A DNA stretch of 64,000 nucleotides from Streptomyces viridochromogenes DSM 40736 (GCF_000158955.1 NZ_GG657757.1:1335560-1399559); one strand, 5' to 3'; shown: positions 42,768 to 52,125, counted from the stretch's first letter. Notes: generated from the sequence alone by a model not told the origin. Numbers and translations: made by a program.

Positions 42768-43596
42768 GCACCTTGCCCGCCCGCACCGCGTCCAGGAAGG
42801 CCAGCACGGCCTGTTCGATCCCGCGCTGCCGGGCCACCGGCACCCAGTCCCCGCGCCGTCGCACGGTCGGCTGGCCCTTGTGGTCGACGACCTCGGCGAG
42901 GTTGATCACCTGCCGCTTGGTGTCCTGCCCGGACACCTCCAGGATCTCCTCGGCCGAACCGCTGAGCCGGTTCATCACGCCGAGCGCGGTGAAGCCGTCC
43001 CCGGCGAGCTGGAGCACCAGGTGGTGCAGCAGGCCGTCGCGGACCCGGGCGCGCACGGTCACGTCGTCGACCGGCCCGGGCACCAGGAACCGCAGGGTGT
43101 CGACGACGTGGATGAAGTCGTCGAGGATCATCGTGCGCGGCTCCTCCGGCAGCCCGACGCGGTTCTTCTGCATCAGGATCAGCTCGCGCGGATGGTCGGC
43201 GCACTGCGTGTAGCCGGGGGCGTGCCGCCGGTTGAAGCCGACGGCGAGGCTCACGTCCCGCTCCTCGGCGAGTTCCACCAGCCGGACGGAGTCGTCGAGC
43301 GCGTAGGCGAGCGGTTTGTCGACGTACGTCGGTACGCCCGCCTCCAGCAACCGCGTCACGATCTCCGGGTGCGCGATCGTGGGGGCGTGCACGAAGGCGG
43401 CGTCGAGGTCCGCCGCGAGCAGGGAGTCGAGGATGGTGTGCCGCCGCTCCCCGGGGACGTGCAGGCCGTCGGCGACCCGGGCGAGCGTGGCGGGCGTACG
43501 GGTCTGAAGGTGCAGCTCGATGCCGGGCTGGAAGGCGAGAACCGGCAGGTAGGCCTTCTGCGCGATGTCGCCGAGTCCGATGCAGCCGACCTTCAC
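42691..43596 (-). CDS. Gfo/Idh/MocA-family oxidoreductase
   Basis: 301 residues. N-terminal Rossmann domain with VGCIGLGDIAQKAYLPVL, VDKPLAYALDDS (the Lys of the family's EKP/DKP motif) and an alpha/beta C-terminal domain. It oxidises or reduces sugars or related substrates with NAD(P). GAGGAG is ahead of the GTG at 43596. Substrate unknown. Its 3' end overlaps lnt by 77 bases. Confidence 0.88.
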   Translation of the reverse strand: MKVGCIGLGDIAQKAYLPVLAFQPGIELHLQTRTPATLARVADGLHVPGERRHTILDSLLAADLDAAFVHAPTIAHPEIVTRLLEAGVPTYVDKPLAYALDDSVRLVELAEERDVSLAVGFNRRHAPGYTQCADHPRELILMQKNRVGLPEEPRTMILDDFIHVVDTLRFLVPGPVDDVTVRARVRDGLLHHLVLQLAGDGFTALGVMNRLSGSAEEILEVSGQDTKRQVINLAEVVDHKGQPTVRRRGDWVPVARQRGIEQAVLAFLDAVRAGKVLSARDALETHELCERVLRAVQERTA

Positions 43597-43609
43597 GGGG
43601 TGTTCTCCT

Positions 43610-44794
43610 CTAACGGTTTCCTGCCGGGGCCTGCCCGGAAGCATACGGGTGCTGCGGGGGCCTCCAGTCGGCGATGCCGTCGAAGCCGCGCAGGAACAGG
43701 GCGGGCCCGGCCTTCGACAGCGCGGCCACGGCGTTGTCGCGTACGACGGTCCCCGCACGGCTCGTCATGAGGTTGAGGCGGGCCACCTTCACGGCCTGGC
43801 GTGCGACGGCGGTCGTGCGGGGCAGCCGGGCCGCGGTGTAGGCGGGGAGGTCGTCGCAGTGGTGGGCGAGGACGACCGCGTCCTCGATGGCCTGGTTGCC
43901 GCCCTGGCCGAGCGTCGGCGGCATGGCATGCGCGGCGTCGCCGACCAGGGCGACCCGGCCGTGGTGGTGGGCGGGCAGGGGTTCGGCGAGGTGATGGACG
44001 TCGTGGCGCAGGACGTCCTCGGGGCGGGCGGCGGCGAGCACGGCGGGGATCGGGTCGTGCCAGTGGCCGAAGCGGCGCAGCAGTTCGGCCCTCTCGTCGT
44101 CGGGCGCGCTGCCGCCGGCGGGTGTCACGGCGGCGGCGTAGGCGTAGACGCGGCCGTCCTTGAGCGGGTGGGTGCCCCAGATGTGGCCCCTGCCCCAGGT
44201 CTCGTGGGAGGCGAACTCGGCTCCGGGGACGGGGATCACGACCCGCCAGGTGGTGAACCCGCAGTAGACGGCCCCGGGGTGGCCGGGGAAGAGCGCGCGG
44301 CGCACCGCGGACCGGACTCCGTCGGCGGCCACCACCAGGTCGGCTTCCAGCTCGCCGTCCGCGGTGGCGACGCGGGCCGGCCGGTCGGTGTCGCCGCGGT
44401 CGGTGAGGGTCGCGGCGTCGGCGGTGCGTACGGTGCCGGGCGGGAGCTGTGCGGCCAGGTGCTCGATGAGCGTGGCGCGGTGCAGCAGCACGAGCGGGCC
44501 GCCGAAGCGTTCCGCGGCGGCGTCGGCGGAGGAACGCGCGAGCCACCGCCCCCTCGGTGTGCGCAGCCCGCCGTCCCCCGACCAGGCCGCGAGCTCGCGG
44601 ATGGTGTCGCCGAGGCCGATGACGTCCAGCGCCCGCAGCGCGTTGGGAGCGAGCGAGATGGCCGCGCCCACCGGCCGCAGTGAGCGGGCCCGCTCCAGCA
44701 CGGTGACGTGCCGGCCGCGCCGGTGCAGGGCGGCGGCCGCGGTCAGACCTGCGATGCCGCCGCCGATCACGACGATCCGCTCGGACCGTGCCAT
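43610..44794 (-). CDS. FAD-dependent aromatic-type monooxygenase
   Basis: 394 residues, class A flavoprotein. GGGIAGL near residue 11, the DG motif in AADGVRSAVRRA and GDAAHAMPPTLGQGGNQAIEDA are typical. Resembles salicylate/kynurenine/TetX-type hydroxylases. Divergent from a TetR gene with strong operators in the gap, so it is probably induced by its own substrate. Substrate unknown. Confidence 0.88.
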   Translation of the reverse strand: MARSERIVVIGGGIAGLTAAAALHRRGRHVTVLERARSLRPVGAAISLAPNALRALDVIGLGDTIRELAAWSGDGGLRTPRGRWLARSSADAAAERFGGPLVLLHRATLIEHLAAQLPPGTVRTADAATLTDRGDTDRPARVATADGELEADLVVAADGVRSAVRRALFPGHPGAVYCGFTTWRVVIPVPGAEFASHETWGRGHIWGTHPLKDGRVYAYAAAVTPAGGSAPDDERAELLRRFGHWHDPIPAVLAAARPEDVLRHDVHHLAEPLPAHHHGRVALVGDAAHAMPPTLGQGGNQAIEDAVVLAHHCDDLPAYTAARLPRTTAVARQAVKVARLNLMTSRAGTVVRDNAVAALSKAGPALFLRGFDGIADWRPPQHPYASGQAPAGNR

Positions 44795-44829
44795 GGCTCC
44801 TCCTCGGACCAGGGGAATGAACGTGCTGC

Positions 44830-44877
44830 GTAACTACACCTGTAGTTACCTCTCGACGTTACTACACCCGTAGTGAC
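44830..44877. promoter_or_regulatory. Tandem palindromic operators for the TetR regulator
   Basis: A perfect palindrome GTAACTACA-CC-TGTAGTTAC (44830-44849) and a second, weaker copy GTTACTACA-CC-CGTAGTGAC (44858-44877). Centres are 28 bases apart and both lie between the divergent monooxygenase and TetR starts. Confidence 0.85.
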
Positions 44878-44895
44878 ACCGGTAGCGTGAGCGCC

Positions 44896-45486
44896 ATGTC
44901 CGTACGCGCCGCCGGCCCCTCCCGCTCCGACCTCGTCGCCGACGCGGCCCTCTCCCTGCTCGCCGAACGCGGGATGCGGGGCCTCACGCACCGCGCGGTC
45001 GACGAGGCGGCCGGTCTCCCCCAGGGCTCCACGTCCAACCTCGCGCGGACCCGGCAGGCTCTGCTGGAGCTGGCGGTGCGGCGTCTGGCCGACCGCGAGG
45101 CACGGGTGCTGGCGCTGCACGAGATGCCCGACCCCCGGTCCGGCACCGACTCCCTCGCCGACGCGCTGGCCCTGGCCACCCACCGCGCCCTGACGAGCAA
45201 CCGCGCCCTCACGCTCGCCCGCTACGAACTGGCCCTGGAGGCGACGCGCCGCCCCGAGCTCCGGGCCTGTTTCGACGCGACGGGCGCCCGCTTCCGGGAC
45301 CAGCTCGCCGCCCTGGTCACCGGGATGGGCTCCACGGATCCCGCCCGGCACACGCTGTCGCTGATCGCCTGGGCGGACGGGCTGATGTTCAGCTGTGTGG
45401 CGGGATCGTTCGGCGCCGAGGTGCCGAGCCTCGCTCAGGTGCGGGCCGGGCTGCGGGAACTGCTGGCCGGGATGACCGCGGCCTGA
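44896..45486 (+). CDS. TetR-family transcriptional regulator
   Basis: 196 residues. N-terminal HTH (ADAALSLLAERGMRGLTHRA then VDEAAGLPQGSTSNLARTRQ), then an all-helical ligand-binding domain. It would repress the divergent FAD monooxygenase and itself through the 20-base palindromes. The ligand may be the monooxygenase substrate. Confidence 0.88.
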   Translation: MSVRAAGPSRSDLVADAALSLLAERGMRGLTHRAVDEAAGLPQGSTSNLARTRQALLELAVRRLADREARVLALHEMPDPRSGTDSLADALALATHRALTSNRALTLARYELALEATRRPELRACFDATGARFRDQLAALVTGMGSTDPARHTLSLIAWADGLMFSCVAGSFGAEVPSLAQVRAGLRELLAGMTAA

Positions 45487-45529
45487 AAAAACCGTGGTGC
45501 CGCACGGAGTGTTGGGAAAAGATGCGGCC

Positions 45530-46042
45530 ATGACGACCGAACGCCGTATGCCTGCCCCGACCGCCGACGAACGCACCATGCTGGAAGGGTGGTTGGAGTT
45601 CCACCGGCAGACCCTCGCCTGGAAGTGCGAGGGTCTGAGCGACGAGCAGCTCCGGTCCGCCTCGGCGGAGCCCTCCGAGCTGTCCCTGATGGGGCTGGTG
45701 CGGCACATGGCGGACGTGGAGCGGAACTGGTTCCGCCGCGTCCTGGCCAACGAGGACGCGGCCCCGCTCTACTTCAGCGACGAGGACCTCGACGGCGAGT
45801 TCCATCTGACCGAGGCGGACACCTACCGGGAGGCCCACGCCACCTGGCAGGCCGAGATCGAGGCGGCCCGGCGCAACGCGGCCCGCTTCGGCCTGGACGA
45901 CCTCACCGAGGGCAAGCACCGCCGCACCGGCGAGCGGTTCAACCTGCGATGGCTCTACACCCACATGATCGAGGAGTACGCGCGGCACAACGGCCACGCC
46001 GACCTGATCCGCGAGCGCATCGACGGCTCGACCGGCGACTGA
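45530..46042 (+). CDS. DinB/DUF664 family protein
   Basis: 170 residues, a four-helix bundle. Potential metal-binding His residues are in VRHMADVERNW and HMIEEYARHNGHADLIRERI, as in DinB-like bacillithiol/mycothiol-dependent enzymes. Actinomycete members may be mycothiol-dependent transferases. ATG at 45530. Confidence 0.85.
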   Translation: MTTERRMPAPTADERTMLEGWLEFHRQTLAWKCEGLSDEQLRSASAEPSELSLMGLVRHMADVERNWFRRVLANEDAAPLYFSDEDLDGEFHLTEADTYREAHATWQAEIEAARRNAARFGLDDLTEGKHRRTGERFNLRWLYTHMIEEYARHNGHADLIRERIDGSTGD

Positions 46043-46146
46043 CGTCACCCCGCGGCACGGCGACCACCTCCGTACGGGGCGCGAGATCACCCGTGCGGGG
46101 CATCCTCCGCCCGTTCGCCGCCCCACGGAGGGCCGGACGCAGCAGA

Positions 46147-46668
46147 GTGGCGCGGGTGCATCGAACGACGACCACCGCGACGCTCCTGGTGACCGTGGCT
46201 GTCTCGGCCCTGTCCGGTTGTATGACGGTCCAGCGTCCCTCCGTTCCCGGCCCCCCGACGGCACCGTCCGGGCCGTCGGCACCGGGGCCGGAGGGGCAGT
46301 CGGAGACCCAGGTCGTGCAGGCACCGGCCCGAGAGGCCCTCGAACTCATCGAGACGTCCCGCCGCCCGGAGCCGACCGCGTCCGAGGCCCGCCCGGCCGC
46401 CCCCGCGGCGGCCTCGCCCGAGCGGACCGTGCCGTCCGGCAACCGTGACCCTCACCCGCGCCCCGTGCGCCCGGAGCCGCGCGAGCCGAACCGGCGGAGC
46501 CCGCAGCGGCAGCATGCCGATGTCCCCGACGTCTCGGGTCCGGTACGGCGGAACGTCCAGCAGAACGTTCCGAACACGCCGGACGTCTGTGCGCTGGGCA
46601 GGCGCTACGGGGGGTGGCCGGCGGACAGCCCGCAGGCGACCATCTGCCGCGACGCCTACGGACGTTGA
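46147..46668 (+). CDS. Pro-rich secreted lipoprotein, hypothetical
   Basis: 173 residues. Signal peptide VTVAVSALSGC with lipobox; the mature part is low-complexity and Pro/Ser/Arg-rich, ending in a conserved-looking CALGRRYGGWPADSPQATIC with two Cys. Probably anchored at the outer membrane face. Function unknown. GTG at 46147 or 46156. Confidence 0.7.
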   Translation: MARVHRTTTTATLLVTVAVSALSGCMTVQRPSVPGPPTAPSGPSAPGPEGQSETQVVQAPAREALELIETSRRPEPTASEARPAAPAAASPERTVPSGNRDPHPRPVRPEPREPNRRSPQRQHADVPDVSGPVRRNVQQNVPNTPDVCALGRRYGGWPADSPQATICRDAYGR

Positions 46669-46678
46669 CTCCCCTGGA

Positions 46679-47194
46679 TCAGGGCCGCTGCCGCGGCGGC
46701 GTCCACGCCTCTCCGCCACCCTCACCCAGCCGCGACTCCCACCGCCGGATGGCGGCTCGCACGCCCTGTCCGTAGCCGTCGTCGGCGAGGTCGGCGGCGG
46801 CGCTCCTGGCCCGCCGCAGATGGGTGCGGGCGGCATCGCGCTGACCGAGTCCGGCGTAGTCGGCGGCCAGACTCAGGTGCAGGGAGGGGTAGAACGCGCG
46901 TACCGCGAGCGCCCCTTCCCGGGCGGCGGGGCCGTCCCTCGCGATCTCCTCCGCGGCCGTCAACGCGCGCAGGTCCCAGGCCAGTTCGTCCGCGGGATCG
47001 TCCTGCGTGTCGGCCAGGTAGTGGGCGAGGGTGCAGCGGTACAGCGGGTCGCCGTGCTCCCCGACCTCCGCCCACAGGTCCAGCAAGCGCCGCCGGGCCT
47101 CCTCCCGGTCTCCCGCGTGGTGCAGGATCACGACCTGCCCGATCCGCGTCAGCACGGCATCCGCCGCCGCCTGCCCCTGCCGCTCCGCCACCAC
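46679..47194 (-). CDS. TPR-like hypothetical protein
   Basis: 171 residues, almost all helical, with tetratricopeptide-like helix pairs (LYRCTLAHYLADTQDDPADE, AFYPSLHLSLAADYAGLGQR, TRHLRRARSAAADLADDG). GGAGG is ahead of the GTG at 47194. Cytosolic, function unknown, probably protein binding. Confidence 0.75.
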   Translation of the reverse strand: MVAERQGQAAADAVLTRIGQVVILHHAGDREEARRRLLDLWAEVGEHGDPLYRCTLAHYLADTQDDPADELAWDLRALTAAEEIARDGPAAREGALAVRAFYPSLHLSLAADYAGLGQRDAARTHLRRARSAAADLADDGYGQGVRAAIRRWESRLGEGGGEAWTPPRQRP

Positions 47195-47304
47195 GCCCTC
47201 CGCACGCTCGACCGCTGTCTCCTCCCGACGCTAGCCGCAGACCGGGAGGATCCAGCTCAGGCCGCTCCGTACGCCGTCGGCCACGCGGCGGTCAGCCGTC
47301 GGCC

Positions 47305-48015
47305 TCAGCCCAGGTTCGGAATGGTCCAGTCGATCGGCTCATGCCCCTGCGCCGCCACCGCCGCGTCGATCTGCGTGAACGGCCGGGAGCCGAAGAACTT
47401 CTTCGCGGACAGGGGCGAGGGGTGCGCGCCCTTGACCACCACATGCCGGGTCTCGTCGATCAGCGGGAGCTTCTTCTGCGCGTAGTTGCCCCACAGCACG
47501 AACACCGCCGGGTCGGGCCGGTCGGCCACCGCGCGGATGACCGCGTCGGTGAACTTCTCCCAGCCCCGGCCCTTGTGCGAGTTGGCCTCGCCGCCGCGGA
47601 CCGTGAGCACCGCGTTGAGCAGCAGCACGCCCTGCTGGGCCCACGGCATGAGATAGCCGTTGTCCGGAATGGGAGTGCCCAGCTCCTCGTGCATCTCCTT
47701 GTAGATGTTCCGCAGGGACGGCGGGATCCGCACACCGGGCCGGACCGAGAAGCACAGCCCGTGCCCCTGCCCCTCGCCGTGGTACGGGTCCTGACCGAGG
47801 ATCAGGACCTTCACCTTCTCGTACGGCGTGGCGTCCAGCGCGGCGAAGACCTCCTCACGCGGCGGGTGGACGGGGCCCTTCGCCCGCTCCTCCTCGACGA
47901 ACTCCGTCAGCTCGTTGAAGTAGGGCTGCTGCAGCTCGTCACCCAGAACCCCGCGCCAGGACTCGGGCAGCATGGCGGTGTCGGTCACGTCAACGTCCTC
48001 ACGATGTGCGGTCAC
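47305..48015 (-). CDS. ung: Uracil-DNA glycosylase, family 1
   Basis: 236 residues. The water-activating motif GQDPYHG and the HPSPLSA motif (catalytic His) are intact, with LLLNAVLTV in between. It removes uracil from DNA in base-excision repair. Complete and typical in length. ATG at 48015. Confidence 0.95.
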   Translation of the reverse strand: MTAHREDVDVTDTAMLPESWRGVLGDELQQPYFNELTEFVEEERAKGPVHPPREEVFAALDATPYEKVKVLILGQDPYHGEGQGHGLCFSVRPGVRIPPSLRNIYKEMHEELGTPIPDNGYLMPWAQQGVLLLNAVLTVRGGEANSHKGRGWEKFTDAVIRAVADRPDPAVFVLWGNYAQKKLPLIDETRHVVVKGAHPSPLSAKKFFGSRPFTQIDAAVAAQGHEPIDWTIPNLG

Positions 48016-48054
48016 TTCCAGGCCTCAGAACCTACCGGCGACCACTGACAACGT

Positions 48055-48082
48055 GCCCGGGAAGCCCCGAGTGCGCCCGGGC
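48055..48082 (-). terminator. Hairpin after the peptide-binding lipoprotein gene
   Basis: GCCCGGG-N14-CCCGGGC ends at the lipoprotein stop codon on the minus strand; the 66-base gap holds nothing else. Confidence 0.45.
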
Positions 48083-49668
48083 TACCAGGCGGTCTTGCGG
48101 TGCAGCTCCCACATCATCATGATCGTCGACGGGTCCAGGGCCCGCTCGGCGCCCGAGACGTCCCGGCTCGCCGCCACGTACTGCCTGCCCTGCCACAGCG
48201 GCAGCAGCCGCGCGTCGTCGACGAGGATCTGCTGGGCCTCCTCGAACTCCTTCACCACGTTCGCGCGGTCGCTCTCGCGGCGCGACCGGGGCAGCAGGTC
48301 GCCGGTGATCTCGGGCGCCGGGTAGGGCGTGCCGAGGGCGTTCTGCTCGCCGACGAACGGTGCGATGAAGTTCTCGGCGTCCGGGAAGTCGGGGAACCAG
48401 CCCCGTCCGAACACCGGGTACTCGCCCTTGCGGTAGCCCTCGACGTAGGTCTTCCAGGGGCGGCTCTTGAGGGTGATCGTGAACAGGCCCGACCCCTCGA
48501 GCTGGCGCTTCAGCTCCTTGAACTCCGCGGCGGTCTCGGAGCCGTACCGGTCGCTCGTGTACCAGAGGGTGAGCGGGACCGTCCGGTTGATGCCCGCGCC
48601 GGTGAGGGTCTTGCGGGCCTTGGCGACGTCGGGGTCGCCGTAGTCGTCGAAGAAGCCCGTGGTGTGGCCGGTGAGGCCCTTGGGGACCATGGAGTACAGC
48701 GGGTCGACGGTGTCCTTGTAGACCTTGTGGGCGATCGCCGCCCGGTCCACGACCTGCGCGATGGCCTGGCGCACGGCCTTGCGGTTGGCCCAGGGGTCCT
48801 TCGGGTTGAACACCAGGTAGTTGATGTCGGTGCCCGTGCCCTCGACGAGCTGGATCTCCTCCTCCTTGGCGCCCTGCAGCTCGACGACGTCCCCGGCGGC
48901 CAGACCGCGGTAGGTCACGTCGATCTGCTTGTCCCGCAGGGCCTTGACCATGGCGCCGGAGTCCTGGAAGTAGCGGATGGTGACCGCGTCGTTCTGGCGC
49001 TTCGCGAAGCCCTTGTAGGCGTCGTTGCGCACGAGGACGGCTTCCTTGCCGTCACTGTACGAGTCGAGGCTGTACGGCCCGGAACCGACGGCGTCGTCGC
49101 CCTTGCGCAGGGCGTCCTTCGGATACTCCTCCGGGGCGACGATCGACATGGCGGGGGTGGCGAGCACGAACGGGAAGGTGGCGTCGGGCTTGTTGAGGTG
49201 GAAGATCACCTCGCGGTCGTTCGACGCCTGGACCCGCTCCAGGCTGCCCAGCAGACCGGCGGGGCCGCCGTTGACGTTGATCTTGCGGATCCGGTCGAAG
49301 GAGTACTTCACCGCCTGGGCGTCGAGCGCTTCCCCGTTGGAGAACTTCAGGCCCTCGCGCAGCTCGCAGCGGTACACCTGGTTCGAGGAGTCGCTGAAGC
49401 CGCACTGCTCGGCGGCGTCCGGCTGCGGCTCGCTCGTACCGGTCGGATAGCTCAGGAGCGTCTGGTAGATGTTGCGGAACAGCTCCCATGAACTGTCCCA
49501 GGAGGCCGCGGGGTCCAACGTGCTGGGAGCACTGGTGGTGCCCACCACGATCGGCCCTTCGTCCTCCGGGGTGTCGGACGACAGCACGCCGCACCCGGCG
49601 AGCAGGGTCGATATGGACGCGATGGCCGCTACCCGCCGCAGGCATCGGTTCCGCTTGAACACGCGCAC
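48082..49668 (-). CDS. Peptide/oligopeptide-type ABC solute-binding lipoprotein (family 5)
   Basis: 528 residues. Lipobox STLLAGC after a basic signal peptide. SBP_bac_5 domain: TLDPAASWDSSWELFRNIYQ, GLKFSNGEALDAQAVKYSFD, GSGPYSLDSYSDGKEAV. It binds peptides or related ligands at the cell surface. No permease or ATPase genes are adjacent, so it must share a transporter encoded elsewhere or act alone. GAGGAG before the GTG. Confidence 0.9.
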   Translation of the reverse strand: MRVFKRNRCLRRVAAIASISTLLAGCGVLSSDTPEDEGPIVVGTTSAPSTLDPAASWDSSWELFRNIYQTLLSYPTGTSEPQPDAAEQCGFSDSSNQVYRCELREGLKFSNGEALDAQAVKYSFDRIRKINVNGGPAGLLGSLERVQASNDREVIFHLNKPDATFPFVLATPAMSIVAPEEYPKDALRKGDDAVGSGPYSLDSYSDGKEAVLVRNDAYKGFAKRQNDAVTIRYFQDSGAMVKALRDKQIDVTYRGLAAGDVVELQGAKEEEIQLVEGTGTDINYLVFNPKDPWANRKAVRQAIAQVVDRAAIAHKVYKDTVDPLYSMVPKGLTGHTTGFFDDYGDPDVAKARKTLTGAGINRTVPLTLWYTSDRYGSETAAEFKELKRQLEGSGLFTITLKSRPWKTYVEGYRKGEYPVFGRGWFPDFPDAENFIAPFVGEQNALGTPYPAPEITGDLLPRSRRESDRANVVKEFEEAQQILVDDARLLPLWQGRQYVAASRDVSGAERALDPSTIMMMWELHRKTAW

Positions 49669-49763
49669 GCTCCTCGATCTGCCATACCAAGGGTCGGCAG
49701 ACCATACCGCAGTGCCGCGCCCGCTGACTCTCCCCCGGGCATGACTCCTTGATCAGTAAACCT

Positions 49764-49779
49764 ATGACGACGTTGTCAT
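49764..49779. promoter_or_regulatory. LacI-type palindrome before the peptide-binding lipoprotein gene
   Basis: ATGAC-GACGTT-GTCAT, close to the TGACAACGTTGTCA sites of LacI-family regulators. It lies 96 bases upstream of the lipoprotein start. No LacI gene is in the window. Confidence 0.5.
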
Positions 49780-49802
49780 CGCCCTTGGGGACACCATTAC
49801 GC

Positions 49803-49841
49803 CGGCACGGGCGCCGCTCGCGTCAAGGGGCGCCCGTGCCG
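49803..49841 (-). terminator. Strong hairpin terminator of the SDR operon
   Basis: A 13-base perfect stem (CGGCACGGGCGCC / GGCGCCCGTGCCG) with a 13-base loop lies 19 bases past the stop of the minus-strand SDR gene. Confidence 0.75.
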
Positions 49842-49860
49842 AACCGCGTACGTGCTGCCG

Positions 49861-50619
49861 TCAGCCCGTGCCCGCGTTGAGGAAGATGCCGCCGTCCACG
49901 ACGAGCGTCTGGCCGGTGACCCAGTCGGACTGCGCGGAGGTGAGGAACGCGGCCGCGCCGCCGATGTCCGAGGGCACGCCGAGCCGGCCCAGCGGGTAGG
50001 CCGCGGCGGCCTCCTCCTCCCGGCCCTCGTACAGGGCCTGGGCGAACTTGGTCTTCACGACGGCCGGGGCAATGGCGTTGACCCGCACCTTGGGCGCGTA
50101 CTCGCGCGCGAGCTGCACCGTCAGGTTGATCATGGCGGCCTTGCTGATGCCGTAGGCGCCGATGAAGGGCGAGGGCGACAGGCCCGCGACGGAGGCGATG
50201 TTGACGATGGCGCCGCCGTTGTCCTTCTGCCAGGCGTGCCAGGTCTTCTGGGCGAAGCCCAGTGCGGAGACGACATTGGTCTCGAAGACCTTGCGCGCGA
50301 CGTTCAGGTCGAGGTCCGCGATCGGCCCGAACACCGGGTTGGTACCGGCGTTGTTGACCAGGTGATCGAGGCGGCCGAAGGCCTCCATCGTGCGCTCGAC
50401 GGCGAGGGCCTGGTGGTCCTCGTCGTGCGCCTTGCCGGCGACGTAGATCGCGCGGTCGGCGCCGAGCTGCTCGACGGCCTCCTTGAGGGCGTCCTCGTTG
50501 CGGCCGGTGATGCACACGCGGTCACCACGCGCCACGAGCGCCTCGGCGACGCCGTAGCCGATGCCGCGGCTGGCGCCCGTGACGAGGGCGACCTTGCCGG
50601 AGAGTTCCACGGAAGTCAT
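49861..50619 (-). CDS. SDR oxidoreductase (FabG-like)
   Basis: 252 residues, classical SDR. TGASRGIG, NNAG, Ser in IASVAGLSPS and YGISK are complete. C-terminal SDWVTGQTLVVDGG fits tetrameric FabG-type enzymes. It follows a second SDR by 10 bases, so the two are one operon; a pair acting on the same acyl or keto substrate is an inference. Confidence 0.88.
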   Translation of the reverse strand: MTSVELSGKVALVTGASRGIGYGVAEALVARGDRVCITGRNEDALKEAVEQLGADRAIYVAGKAHDEDHQALAVERTMEAFGRLDHLVNNAGTNPVFGPIADLDLNVARKVFETNVVSALGFAQKTWHAWQKDNGGAIVNIASVAGLSPSPFIGAYGISKAAMINLTVQLAREYAPKVRVNAIAPAVVKTKFAQALYEGREEEAAAAYPLGRLGVPSDIGGAAAFLTSAQSDWVTGQTLVVDGGIFLNAGTG

Positions 50620-50629
50620 GTCTGGTCCC

Positions 50630-51391
50630 CTAGTCGAGCGGTCCGCCGGCCACGTACAGCACCTGGCCGGAGACGAACCCGGCCGCCTCGCCCGTGAAGA
50701 AGGCGATGGCGTTGGCGATGTCGTCCGGCTCGCCGACCCGGGCCACCGGGATCTGGGTGGCGGCGGCGGCCTTGAAGTCCTCGAAGCCCATGCCGACGCG
50801 GTCGGCGGTGGCCTTGGTCATCTCGGTGGCGATGAAGCCGGGGGCGACGGCGTTGGCGGTGACGCCGAACTTGCCGAGCTCCTTGGCCAGGGTCTTGGTG
50901 AAGCCCTGGAGGCCCGCCTTGGCGGCCGAGTAGTTGACCTGCCCGCGGTTGCCGAGCGCCGAGGACGACGAGAGGTTGACGATCCGCCCGAATCCGGCGT
51001 CGACCATGTGCTTCTGACAGGCCTTGGACATCAGGAAGGCGCCGCGCAGATGCACGTTCATGACGGTGTCCCAGTCGGAGACGCTCATCTTGAACAGCAG
51101 GTTGTCGCGCAGCACGCCCGCGTTGTTGACCAGGATCGTCGGCGCGCCGAGCTCCTCGGCGATCCGCGCGACGGCCGCTTCGACCTGCGCCTCGTCCGAG
51201 ACGTCGCAGCCGACCGCGACGGCCTTGCCGCCGGCGGCGGTGATCTTCTCGACGGTGTCCTTGCACGCCGCCTCGTCGAGGTCGAGCACGGCGACAGCGC
51301 GGCCCTCGGCGGCCAGGCGTACGGCGGTGGCGGCGCCGATCCCGCGCGCCGCGCCGGTGACGACGGCTACCCGCTGCTCAGTGGTGGACAT
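50630..51391 (-). CDS. fabG: 3-oxoacyl-ACP reductase-like SDR
   Basis: 253 residues. TGAARGIG, NNAGVLRDNLLFKM, SSSSALGNRGQVNYSAAKAG and a C-terminal SGQVLYVAGG are characteristic of FabG. It reduces beta-ketoacyl thioesters with NADPH. Because no other fatty-acid synthase genes are here, it is probably a paralogue rather than the primary FabG. First gene of the two-SDR operon. Confidence 0.88.
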   Translation of the reverse strand: MSTTEQRVAVVTGAARGIGAATAVRLAAEGRAVAVLDLDEAACKDTVEKITAAGGKAVAVGCDVSDEAQVEAAVARIAEELGAPTILVNNAGVLRDNLLFKMSVSDWDTVMNVHLRGAFLMSKACQKHMVDAGFGRIVNLSSSSALGNRGQVNYSAAKAGLQGFTKTLAKELGKFGVTANAVAPGFIATEMTKATADRVGMGFEDFKAAAATQIPVARVGEPDDIANAIAFFTGEAAGFVSGQVLYVAGGPLD

Positions 51392-51654
51392 GGCTGCTTC
51401 TCCTCAGGTGAGCGACCGCTTAGTACCTTCAGTGGGTGTGACGCTAGAAGCCCTGGCACGCGGTGTCAACGGCCGGGCCCGGCATGTGATCCATTACCCG
51501 GGCCCACGAGGCCCAGCGGACCACACTCGTCCCCCACCCGGCCCTGATCGGCCGCCCCGGCCACCCGATCAGCGCACGACCGCCGCGCCCGCGCACCTTT
51601 CCCCGCCTAGCGTCGAAGCGCGAGCCACTCGTGGCCGGAAAAGGGAGAGACTCC

Positions 51655-52125
51655 ATGCGCCGTCGCACCGGTGCCATCGGCATGCTGTTCGCGATCGCCG
51701 CGATCATGCCGCTGGCCGAGCCCGCTCACGCCCGAACCGATCGGGACTGCCGTGACTTCGCGTTCCAGGAGGACGCGCAGGCCGTTCTCGACGCGGATCC
51801 GAGCGATCCCGACAGACTCGACGAGGACCAGGGCCGCGGGGACGGCATCGCGTGTGAGGCGCTGCCCCACCGCGGCGCGGGCATCATCTCCCCCACGCAC
51901 ATGCCCACCCCCACCGTCAGCCCGTCGGTCTCCGTCAGCCCGTCCGCCTCCGCCACCGTCACACCCACCACCGCTCCGTCCCGCGGTGTGCGCGGCGGAC
52001 TGGGCGGCGCCGTGGCCTCCGGGCCGAGCGACTGGGACGTGGCCATCGGGCTGACCTTCGCCGTGAGCGCCCTGCTCACGGCCGGCTTCTTCCTGAGGCG
52101 ACGTCTGAGGTCACGTCTGCGGTGA
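51655..52125 (+). CDS. Excalibur-domain membrane-anchored protein
   Basis: 156 residues. Signal peptide ending PAHA; an excalibur calcium-binding-like motif ([20 protein letters not shown], then [13 protein letters not shown]); a Ser/Thr/Pro spacer; a C-terminal membrane helix ([19 protein letters not shown]) and a short Arg-rich tail. It would be exposed on the cell surface. GGAGAG before the ATG. Function unknown. Confidence 0.82.
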   Translation: MRRRTGAIGMLFAIAAIMPLAEPAHARTDRDCRDFAFQEDAQAVLDADPSDPDRLDEDQGRGDGIACEALPHRGAGIISPTHMPTPTVSPSVSVSPSASATVTPTTAPSRGVRGGLGGAVASGPSDWDVAIGLTFAVSALLTAGFFLRRRLRSRLR

